Source of the DNA: Tritrichomonas foetus
Lineage: Eukaryota; Parabasalia; Tritrichomonadida; Tritrichomonadidae
Direction: 5' to 3'
DNA: 64,000 bases
Assembly (NCBI GenBank): GCA_001839685.1
Contig: MLAK01000709.1
Span: 1 to 64,000 of the forward strand
Made by a program: the position numbers and the translations under genes. The first letter of the stretch is position 1. Each line of letters begins with the position of its first letter. The notes under the pieces are model-generated. The model was not told where the DNA came from, ran no database searches, and saw only the letters and a list, made by a program, of their open reading frames with translations. Positions 28,739-36,589 of the stretch are shown here, piece by piece.

Positions 28739-31399
28739 ATGAAAAAAACAGCGCCAAAAGAAACGCGCCAGTTTCCCACGGCAAATTCGTACTTATCGCA
28801 AGCCCAAGACATTCTCCTTCAATCTGGCATCGATGATGAAAGTTGTCATAACTTCCTGTCAAGTTTACAAGAACAACTCTCGAATAAAACGCCCGTTGGC
28901 AACATTCCACTCAACGGCAAGCAGGCAAAAGCCTGGATCAGCGCTTTATCACTAATCACGAAATACATTGAAGACAATATCTCGAATAATTTGATGGAAT
29001 CGTCAGAAACCTCATTCTTCTCGTCTTCTTCAACATCGCACACGACGCCTACATCACCCGGACTTAATCAATCAGCCGAAGACAAAATCAAACAGCTCAT
29101 TAATACCTCACTGAGTCCGAAACCATCATTTAAACAGAGGGTTGAGGATTTTGCAATTCATGTTCCACCTTCTGAATCAGCGCAATATGAATATGAAATT
29201 ATTATTGAGGAAGAGGAAGAAGAAGAGGAAGAATGGTTTGATGAAGATGAAGTTGAAGGTGAAGATGGCCTTCACAAGAATTTGAATGAAAATAAAAGTG
29301 AAGAAGGTGAAAATGAAGATGATGAAATAGCCTTAACTTCATCTTCATCAAACCATCGCGTTAACAAGCATTTTAATGAAAATAAAAGTGAAGAAGGTGA
29401 AAATGAAGATGATGAAATTGACCACCAAATTGACCAAATTGATGTTGAACCAAACTACTATAATAACAAGCCAGTTGAAGAAACTGAAGAAGAAGAAGAA
29501 ATTTTTGAAGAGGAAGAAATTGTTGAAGAAGAAGAAATCATCGAAGAAGAAGAAGCACTTCATGAAAACGACCAAAATCCATTTTCTGATAGTGACAAAC
29601 AATTCAATCAATTTGTAGATGACGAGAATGATAAAGAAAGCAAAATTATTAACACTAATGAGTCTAAAAATGTTCAATCAATCAATAACAGTATAAATAA
29701 TAAGCCCAATACATCTACAAATGAGTATGTCAGTAACAATAACAGAAACATCAATAATTTTAATAAAAATACAAATAATCCAATCGTCAATACAAGTTTA
29801 CCGACATATTCACCACAAGCTGAAAATTCGCCCCTATCAAAGCAAATTGAAAGTTCACCTCGCTACATAAATTTGGACGCACTTGAAGAAATCGAAGAAG
29901 AAAAAAGACTTAGACAGAAAGGAGAAACTCCTTCTTTCATACCATTGAATACTTATCCAAATGAAGCAAATGTCTCCAGTGACGACGATATGGTATTCGA
30001 CCATAAAACTGGCTTAATAACCATCAAAAATATGGTTGATACAAAGAAAAATATACCTAAAACAGAAAATACATTATCACCAAAGTTTTTGAATCTCGAT
30101 ACGGATTCTGATGACGACAAAATCAATAAAATTTCATCAACAAACAAGAAACAAACTTCAGAAACACAAAAAGTCGCCAACAAGCCGAATTCACAATTAA
30201 CTAAACCAAAGAAAATCGCTCATGAAGAAGAAAAAGAAGATTCAGAATCAAGCGACAAAAAAGAAAACAAAAAGAATAAAAACAAAAAACAAAAGAAAAA
30301 TAGAGATTCCGAATCTGAATCAGAATCCGAATCCGAATCTAGTTCAGAATCCTCCAACAAGAAAAGCAAGAAAGATAAGAAAGATAAAAAGGATAAAAAA
30401 GATAAGAAGGATAAAAAAGCGAAAAAGGATAAGAAAGAAAAGAAAGATAAGAAAAAAGAGAAATCTGATTCTGATTCTGACTCAGATTTAGATTCAAGTT
30501 CCGAAGTTGAAAAACTAAAGAAAAAAGATTCAAAGAAAAAGAAAGATAAAAAATCAAAGAAATCAAAGAAAGATTATGAATCCGAATCTGAAGTTTCAAA
30601 GAAAAAGAAAAAGAAGATAATCAAGAAGAAGAAACTAAGACAAGAGAGTGAATCTGAACTTGAATCAGATAAAGTAAACAGGAAGAATAGGAAGAAACTT
30701 TTGTCAGAAACAGAATCAACCACTGATTATGTTACTGATTCCGAATTCATAGGCAAGAGAAAAGCTAGAAAGAAAAGAATCGCTAAAAAATACGTTCGAA
30801 GACATCGACGTCATTATGATTCACAAACTGAGTCTCAATTTGATTCCCAAACAGAATCACAGTTTGATTCTCAAACACAGTCACAATTTGAAACAGAAAC
30901 CGAAACAGAAACAGAATCCGAAAGCTTTTACAGATCAATTCCAAAGCACAGAATATTATATAAAAAGAGAAAAGCATCAAGAAGAAGTCCACAAAAAAGA
31001 AGAGAAAAAGAGAGAGAAATAAATGAAAGAATCTATCATAAAAGGTCTCAAAGTAATCATCGAAATGTTCCCACAGTTACATATGTTGGAAACTCAACAT
31101 CAAATCCAGATGATAGGCAAATTGGCTCATATATGGCATACAATCGTGACTTTGAAAATGATGAAACTCGTCGTGGAACGAAAAGATCAACAGTTTCTGG
31201 AACTTCACCTATTTCACCTGCAAGTCAAAGATCAAAAGGAGGCGATCGTGCTACATATTCACCTGTTGTTAATAATAGCAATCATAGTAATCCCAATAAT
31301 TCCCCAATGTCGTTGTATTCGTCGTTTGCAACTGTTCCAGATGATGACATGTCAGATGATTTTGTTGTTGATGAATTAATTTCTGCAGACGAGTTGTAA
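28739..31399 (+). CDS. Acidic and Lys/Ser-rich low-complexity protein
   Basis: The start is the ATG at 28739, giving 886 residues. Residues 1-85 form the only ordered-looking part (helical, PTANSYLSQAQDILLQSGID). After that come Glu runs, a 15-residue duplicated unit NENKSEEGENEDDEI (about 185-200 and 212-227), Asn-rich linkers, Ser-Glu/Ser-Asp runs and a repeated Lys-Lys-Asp array at about 540-570. A Gln-Ser-Phe-Asp-Ser repeat (DSQTESQF) lies near 695-720. A basic Arg-rich region follows, then a Ser/Pro tail ending in acidic residues. The alternation of acidic-Ser (CK2-type) and Lys blocks is reminiscent of nucleolar phosphoproteins such as Nopp140, but no signature domain is present. Function unknown. 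Confidence 0.75.
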   Translation: MKKTAPKETRQFPTANSYLSQAQDILLQSGIDDESCHNFLSSLQEQLSNKTPVGNIPLNGKQAKAWISALSLITKYIEDNISNNLMESSETSFFSSSSTSHTTPTSPGLNQSAEDKIKQLINTSLSPKPSFKQRVEDFAIHVPPSESAQYEYEIIIEEEEEEEEEWFDEDEVEGEDGLHKNLNENKSEEGENEDDEIALTSSSSNHRVNKHFNENKSEEGENEDDEIDHQIDQIDVEPNYYNNKPVEETEEEEEIFEEEEIVEEEEIIEEEEALHENDQNPFSDSDKQFNQFVDDENDKESKIINTNESKNVQSINNSINNKPNTSTNEYVSNNNRNINNFNKNTNNPIVNTSLPTYSPQAENSPLSKQIESSPRYINLDALEEIEEEKRLRQKGETPSFIPLNTYPNEANVSSDDDMVFDHKTGLITIKNMVDTKKNIPKTENTLSPKFLNLDTDSDDDKINKISSTNKKQTSETQKVANKPNSQLTKPKKIAHEEEKEDSESSDKKENKKNKNKKQKKNRDSESESESESESSSESSNKKSKKDKKDKKDKKDKKDKKAKKDKKEKKDKKKEKSDSDSDSDLDSSSEVEKLKKKDSKKKKDKKSKKSKKDYESESEVSKKKKKKIIKKKKLRQESESELESDKVNRKNRKKLLSETESTTDYVTDSEFIGKRKARKKRIAKKYVRRHRRHYDSQTESQFDSQTESQFDSQTQSQFETETETETESESFYRSIPKHRILYKKRKASRRSPQKRREKEREINERIYHKRSQSNHRNVPTVTYVGNSTSNPDDRQIGSYMAYNRDFENDETRRGTKRSTVSGTSPISPASQRSKGGDRATYSPVVNNSNHSNPNNSPMSLYSSFATVPDDDMSDDFVVDELISADEL

Positions 31400-31716
31400 G
31401 ATAAAACTAAATATAAGAATCATAATTTTTTTATTTTGTTTTGCATTATGTTTTTTTCTCAGATTGAGATCAGAAATTATTCCATCTTGTGATCATGATT
31501 AAACATAATTAATAATCCAACGGAAATTCTGTAACGGAATGGAAAAAGTATAAAAAGAAGGGAAAATTTTATTATGGATAGAGTGGAAAAAGTTGCATAA
31601 AATAATATGATTTAGATATCGATAAAAATATCAAGATATCCCATTTTATGATTAAAAAAGTATTTATAGGGTATTTCTAGAAAGAAAAATTACGTTATAA
31701 AAAAAATTTACTAAAA
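31400..31716. other. Short intergenic between convergent genes
   Basis: No gene seen. Short GATATC inverted repeats occur near 31615-31640. Confidence 0.5.
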
Positions 31717-32067
31717 TTATTCGTCGTTGAGTTCTTCGATGGCTTCATTGATCATACCCATGAGAGAACATAATTTACCCCATTGTGTAGCGTCGAGAGA
31801 AAGTCCTTTTTTGGTTGGTTTCCATTCATCATTATCATCAGCATAATATTCTCTAATGTCAACGCGAACTTTTCCTTTGAATTTTGAAATTTGTACTTGC
31901 CTCTTTCCCATGGAATTTTGCCCGATTGGGAAAACATAAGCTTTTTCTTTTTTAATTTTTGTGGAAAAATCCTGAAGGTTGGGTTTCTTTGTCTCTTTTT
32001 TATTATCTGGTGGTCCATCTTGGGCCATTTCCTGCTTTGGAGGCGATTCATCTTCCGAATAAGACAT
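31717..32067 (-). CDS. PC4/Sub1 transcriptional coactivator
   Basis: This is a 116-residue protein with a disordered Ser/Glu/Lys-rich N terminus (about 1-45) and one PC4 domain (about 50-116). The domain shows FPIGQNSMGKRQVQISKFKG, VRVDIREYYADDNDEWKPTK and KGLSLDATQWGKL, which match the PC4 core. PC4 dimers bind single-stranded DNA and support RNA polymerase II initiation and elongation. The frame is open further upstream, but the ATG at 32067 is chosen because a TCACT initiator (32075-32079) lies 10 nt before it and the domain needs no extra N-terminal residues. The next gene diverges from it, with 121 bp between start codons. Confidence 0.92.
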   Translation of the reverse strand: MSYSEDESPPKQEMAQDGPPDNKKETKKPNLQDFSTKIKKEKAYVFPIGQNSMGKRQVQISKFKGKVRVDIREYYADDNDEWKPTKKGLSLDATQWGKLCSLMGMINEAIEELNDE

Positions 32068-32074
32068 CTGTAGG

Positions 32075-32079
32075 AGTGA
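32075..32079 (-). promoter_or_regulatory. Initiator (Inr) TCACT
   Basis: Minus-strand TCACT has its +1 A at 32077, 10 nt before the PC4 ATG. It helps to select that start over the longer frame. Confidence 0.6.
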
Positions 32080-32188
32080 CATGTGAAATAAAATTGTAAA
32101 AGTGAACTTCATTATTATTCTATCAAACTTTGTCAGTTATCTTTTTGATGTTGCTTTTGATGCAAATCGAAATTACCAAGAAAGAGCA

Positions 32189-33754
32189 ATGAATGTTGCT
32201 TTTGGAGAGTCCACTGTGAACTTCCAGAGACTAAATAATACAGAGTACTTGACATATCTAGATAACAACGATCCATTTGATCCGCCCGAAATTTTATCAA
32301 AAAAAACTTCATGCAATTCCTGTGTTTCTCTCGATTTTAGCTGTATTAGTAATTCAAACGAAGAAGTTTCTCGGGTTTTAGAGAAATCATCGTATAATTT
32401 CTTATCAGATACTTGTGAAATTTGCTCAATCACAGAAATCGAAGAAACACAACAAAATACTATCCAAGATTTTAACCTTATAATTCCGCCGCCTAACGAG
32501 CCTTTAACAATTCAGCTTTATATCTTACACGAAGTGTTTTCACAAGAGCAACTTACTGACAAAAATCAACACATTTCCATCTCAAATTCTTCTCCACTCA
32601 TTCTAAGCGGGATTGAGGAGGGAATATTTTACGATGAAATCAGATCGTCACCAATCTACAAAAATGCAACAAAACACCAATTGACGCTAACTGCCGATTC
32701 AAAATCATCTCATTCAAACTCAGGCGATTTCGATTTTTGGGAAATTCAGCGAGACATGCCCAAACTCATCTATCCAATAGTTAATCTTGATACTCAAAAA
32801 GATGATAAATTGAATGACAAAGACCAGATATTAAATGACAAAGAAGAGAAACTTATTGAAAAAGTTAATAAATTGAATGAAAATGAAGGAAAATTGATTG
32901 GGATAGATGAGAAATTGAATGACCAATCTGAAAAATTGAATGACCAAAATTCAAATAAAGAAAAAGTCACCGAAAGTTCTTTTTCTATTCCTGATCAAAA
33001 TAAATCCAAATTATTTCCTACAACACAAACTGTTTCATCAGTTCCTCAAGAAAAAGACGATCGACCAACCTTCATCATCGATAACGGATTTCTATCATCA
33101 GACATTCAAACATTTTTAAGTGTTTTCAACGACTGTCGCGTAATAACGCGGAAGCTGAAATTTTGCGACATTGAAATTAACGACAAAACCTGCATCTTAC
33201 TTCGCGAATATGATTTAGATCAGATAAGCGAAATACTCTTAAGGTTTGAAACTGTTTATATAATTAAATGGAACAGAGATATTAAAAGCAATAAATCAGG
33301 GAATGAATATGGAGCCTATTCAGAGCTAACACAAAACGTTCGAGCCAATCCCTTGAAAGTTCGCTACTTTTTGTCACAAGATGCTGCTTTAATTTTTATT
33401 CGTTCTCTTGTTGATAAGAATCAGACTTTTCTAAAGGATTGTGAAACACTTCATGAACATCTTCTTTCGCTATTCCCGACAATCTCAAAATCGCTGGCGC
33501 AGGCGATACTCAGGAAAGGAAATCCAATCGCGAAGAAGGAAATGAACTTGATTGAATATCCACAAATGAATATTTTCCCTTTTCAATTCATTTTAGATTC
33601 CCCTTCCCATTCTTTCTTGGCAAATAAAGCAGGAAAACAGAAAAGCAAGTATTTCAAGGAGCCAAACAAGCCGCCAACAAACTCACTCGCAAGAAAAAAG
33701 ATAAAAGCACCATTTCCTGCACCTTTCGTTTCTTCAATCACAGACTACTTCTAA
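32189..33754 (+). CDS. XPF/ERCC4-like (inactive) nuclease-fold protein with helix-hairpin-helix
   Basis: The frame is open from 32102, but the first ATG is 32189, giving 521 residues. Residues 1-270 are disordered and include a Lys/Asp/Asn repeat (LNDKDQILNDKEEKL). From about 300 a folded part reads PTFIIDNGFLSSDIQTFLSV, CRVITRKLKFCDIEINDKTC and VYIIKWNRD, the strand order of an ERCC4/XPF nuclease domain. A two-helix segment follows, then HLLSLFPTISKSLAQAILRK, which looks like a helix-hairpin-helix. The XPF catalytic GDX(n)ERKX3D is absent, as in FAAP24, ERCC1 or the meiotic SHOC1/Zip2 proteins. The last residues, SSITDYF, resemble a PCNA-binding box. A structural partner in DNA repair or crossover formation is inferred. 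Confidence 0.5.
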   Translation: MNVAFGESTVNFQRLNNTEYLTYLDNNDPFDPPEILSKKTSCNSCVSLDFSCISNSNEEVSRVLEKSSYNFLSDTCEICSITEIEETQQNTIQDFNLIIPPPNEPLTIQLYILHEVFSQEQLTDKNQHISISNSSPLILSGIEEGIFYDEIRSSPIYKNATKHQLTLTADSKSSHSNSGDFDFWEIQRDMPKLIYPIVNLDTQKDDKLNDKDQILNDKEEKLIEKVNKLNENEGKLIGIDEKLNDQSEKLNDQNSNKEKVTESSFSIPDQNKSKLFPTTQTVSSVPQEKDDRPTFIIDNGFLSSDIQTFLSVFNDCRVITRKLKFCDIEINDKTCILLREYDLDQISEILLRFETVYIIKWNRDIKSNKSGNEYGAYSELTQNVRANPLKVRYFLSQDAALIFIRSLVDKNQTFLKDCETLHEHLLSLFPTISKSLAQAILRKGNPIAKKEMNLIEYPQMNIFPFQFILDSPSHSFLANKAGKQKSKYFKEPNKPPTNSLARKKIKAPFPAPFVSSITDYF

Positions 33755-34203
33755 TACTAATCACTAAAACTCATTATTTGATATTTATAATGATTATTGT
33801 TTATTTTTTTATTTCCATTTTCTATTTCATTTTCTTTGTCTTTGTTTATCTCTTTGTCTTTGTTTATCTCTTTGTCTTTGTTTATCTCTTTGTCTTTGTT
33901 TATCTCTTTGTCTTTGTTTATCTCTTTGTCTTTGTTTATCTCTTTGTCTATGTTTTGATCCCATGGCTCAACAGTTATATAACCTCTCATTCAACTTCGA
34001 CTTTTCCTGCTTATTTCCCATTCGTTTTAAAAAAAGAGGGAAAGACATTGTAATTTATATATTCAATCAATATCTTTTCCTAATCCCCTAAAAGAATACC
34101 TTACAGATCATATATGTCCAGCAAAAAAGCAGAATAAAAATAAAATAGTAACATTTATTAGATATAAACACAATAAACAAAATAAAAAACACATTCAATA
34201 AAG
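33755..34203. other. Intergenic with 18-bp minisatellite
   Basis: The tandem array at 33831-33952 dominates. Frames through it exist on both strands only because the unit is a multiple of three. Confidence 0.6.
33831..33952. repeat. 18-bp minisatellite, about 6.5 copies
   Basis: The unit TTTATCTCTTTGTCTTTG repeats with an exact 18-bp period. TTTATCTC begins at 33845, 33863, 33881, 33899, 33917 and 33935, with degenerate edges. The strand bias is pyrimidine on + and purine on -. Confidence 0.9.
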
Positions 34204-34725
34204 TCAAGCTGTGTAGGATTCAATCCATTCAAAAGCTTGAAACACATCCTTATTTAAAGCAGTGATTTTAAAAGACTGTAGTGGTACATTTGGTATCACT
34301 GCTTTTAACTCGTCTACGACATCATCAAATTGTGTTTCTTCATCTGCTTTGTTTAAAATTGCCAATGTTGGCAGTTTTTTATCATTAATTATAGGTGAAA
34401 GTGTGTTAAAAAGATTAGTGTTGTGCATTTTGGCATTCTGAATGGATTGTGGATCAAAAACTATCATTACAGCTTCACTTTTTCGACAACAATCAATCCA
34501 TTCATCAGAATGTGAAGTGTAACCACAAATATCATAAAATAAGTACATGTTTTGATGTATTCGAATCTGGCGCTGAATAATCCCATTTGTGCCAACTGGC
34601 GGATCCTGCGGATTATAGTCGTCAGCCAAAAACTCGATAATCGAGGTTTTTCCCACTCCAGGTAATCCAAGGACAGTAACAGGAATGATAAGCTCTTGAA
34701 CATCACGCGAGCAACAGCAGCCCAT
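34204..34725 (-). CDS. Arf-like small GTPase, N-myristoylated and palmitoylated
   Basis: This 173-residue GTPase starts MGCCCS, a strong N-myristoylation site (Gly2) followed by three cysteines for palmitoylation, so it should be anchored in membrane by its N terminus. The P-loop is GLPGVGKTS (20-28), the base-binding motif NKAD (125-128) and the G5 motif TAL (155-157). Switch I keeps a Thr in PPVGTN (about 43-48). The G3 region reads YDICGYTSHSDEW, with Asp65 and Gly68, but lacks the Gln that activates water in Arf, Ras and Rab proteins. It therefore probably hydrolyses GTP slowly or uses another residue. It is a divergent Arf/Arl/SRbeta-type protein; the subtype is not readable. Confidence 0.75.
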   Translation of the reverse strand: MGCCCSRDVQELIIPVTVLGLPGVGKTSIIEFLADDYNPQDPPVGTNGIIQRQIRIHQNMYLFYDICGYTSHSDEWIDCCRKSEAVMIVFDPQSIQNAKMHNTNLFNTLSPIINDKKLPTLAILNKADEETQFDDVVDELKAVIPNVPLQSFKITALNKDVFQAFEWIESYTA

Positions 34726-34943
34726 GGAAAAAAATTCGGAATAAATTTCTGAGGAAAACGTTAGTAAATATTAGTATTTTCTGTGAATAAATAGTCATGA
34801 AATGAGAAAGTCGAGCCAAATAACATGAGAAAAATTAGATTCAGATATTATTCAAAGAATTGATTGACTTTATATTCAAAAATTGGGCTATCGTGATTTA
34901 ACGTACATATGCTGACTTGTTTCCTTTGTTGAAAATATTCACC

Positions 34944-36239
34944 ATGGATAATTCTTTTAACACACATGAAAAACAAAGAATCTCCAGCATAAAAATAAGA
35001 AAAATGCGTTATAGTAGAATACCGGGAATGATTGAGCTTTCGAAAACAATATTATCTACTGAAGAAAATAGAGAGCACAATTTAGAAATCTTGTATAGAT
35101 ATGTTAGTTCAATTACTGGTGAAGAGTTAAATCAATTTGGAAAAAAATTTCCTTTTGCTAACTTTTTTAACTTTTTTACCGAAAATCAAGAATCTGAATT
35201 TGGCTTTTGTGCACTTTCCATTCTATCTTTGGCAACATACTCAGGAGTTCCTAAAAGGAGTTTTTATACTTCTTCATTCCCTCTATGTTCCCAATTACTC
35301 ACTCAATCACAATACACTAAATTTATTCTAGATATTTTTATAAATGGTGCAGATTATTATGAGCAAAATGCAATTCTTTATTTACGAAATAATATATGTG
35401 AAATTATATCCAGTCTGCCAATTACACAAGAAACTGCTCATTTTATTAGTGTTCTCTCTAAATATTCTACAGAATACCTCGGACAACTATTTACTCTAAC
35501 AATGAAAATTATAAATTCTTTAGATTCACAAGAAAGGATCCAACAAAATATTCATATCATTTTTTACGTTTTCAGAAGCATTCATTATCAATTTTATAAT
35601 AATCATAATAATGACGAAACTTGTCAACAAATATCCAATAGTATATCAGACTTTATTCTCAATAATAGTAACATATTTTTTTCTAATTTCCATGAACCAT
35701 TTATGAGGTCATATTACAAAGTTTTATCTCATTTACCAAATCTCCCACCAATTTTTGGACAAACTATTCTTGAGGCCATTTGTAATTTGAATGTTACTAA
35801 ATGGAAAGAAGCAGGTAAAACTATACGTGTTGCAATGCTTCCTTTTCAAACTCATGTAAATGAATGGCAATCAACTTTAAGTGAAGTATTATTTGAAGTT
35901 ATTTTTTCGAAATTTGTTGATCAGCCTTATGATATCAGAATGAGAATATTCTGCGTTCTCTCTCAATATTATCAATACAATACTATTAATAAGTATACTT
36001 TTCATTTTCTTGAGTGGTGTTTATACTTCTTACGAGACAAAGAAACATGTGAAATGTGTCTTGAAAAAATACATTTTGTCCTTGCAATCATGTCTAAAAA
36101 TGGTACCTTTCATTCAGAAATTATCCAAATTTTACAGAGCGAAATGACTTCTTTTGAAGAAATTTGCGAAGATGAAAATGAAAAAATAGCCATATTATCA
36201 TCGTCAATATTAGAAATGCTCTCGACGATCATGGAATAG
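34944..36239 (+). CDS. Alpha-solenoid (ARM/HEAT-like) protein, function unknown
   Basis: The first ATG of the frame is at 34944, 6 nt after the A of a TCACC box, giving 431 residues. The whole chain is predicted helical from its hydrophobic spacing, with repeated helix pairs of 35-45 residues and no low-complexity segment until the acidic end. The start, IRKMRYSRIPGMIELSKTIL, resembles the N terminus of armadillo proteins such as importin-alpha, but no basic importin-beta-binding region or conserved Asn/Trp ladder is seen. There is no catalytic motif. A protein-protein scaffold is likely; the partner is unknown. Confidence 0.7.
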   Translation: MDNSFNTHEKQRISSIKIRKMRYSRIPGMIELSKTILSTEENREHNLEILYRYVSSITGEELNQFGKKFPFANFFNFFTENQESEFGFCALSILSLATYSGVPKRSFYTSSFPLCSQLLTQSQYTKFILDIFINGADYYEQNAILYLRNNICEIISSLPITQETAHFISVLSKYSTEYLGQLFTLTMKIINSLDSQERIQQNIHIIFYVFRSIHYQFYNNHNNDETCQQISNSISDFILNNSNIFFSNFHEPFMRSYYKVLSHLPNLPPIFGQTILEAICNLNVTKWKEAGKTIRVAMLPFQTHVNEWQSTLSEVLFEVIFSKFVDQPYDIRMRIFCVLSQYYQYNTINKYTFHFLEWCLYFLRDKETCEMCLEKIHFVLAIMSKNGTFHSEIIQILQSEMTSFEEICEDENEKIAILSSSILEMLSTIME

Positions 36240-36589
36240 ATGTTTGTATTTTTGCTTAATTTTTTTTCCGAAAATAATTACATATTGTGATAAGAGATTT
36301 AGTAAAGTTATTCAGGCGAGTTCCGGCAATATTAGACATGAATTCGAAATCAATCCGATTCGAAAAACAACTCAAGAACTCATAAAGGGCTTGAGCAACT
36401 TTTCATCAATAAAATATAAAATATATGGTTGTGAATATATTGGGGTAAAAAAAATCGATAATGTGAAAGTGCCTATCTATTTTATTAATAATATTATTCA
36501 CATAAAATAAAAAAACATAACAAAAAAGAATCTTTTTTCCCTTCTTTTGATTCCATTGAATCATATGATATATGTTAGTAAATGAATAA
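36240..36589. other. Short intergenic with a possible gene relic
   Basis: A frame at 36244-36510 contains no ATG at all but reads like protein (EFEINPIRKTTQELIKGLSN, then YGCEYIGVKKIDNVKVPIYF). It is not in frame with the preceding gene. It may be the remains of a gene end; it is not called as a gene. Confidence 0.35.

Noticed and set aside
32102..32188. N-terminal extension of the XPF-like protein
   Set aside because: It would begin at GTG and overlap the PC4 5' region; the ATG at 32189 is preferred.
33757..33990. Minus-strand frame of 77 codons with INKDKE repeats
   Set aside because: It is the translation of the 18-bp minisatellite; the other strand is open for the same reason, and no unique domain is present.
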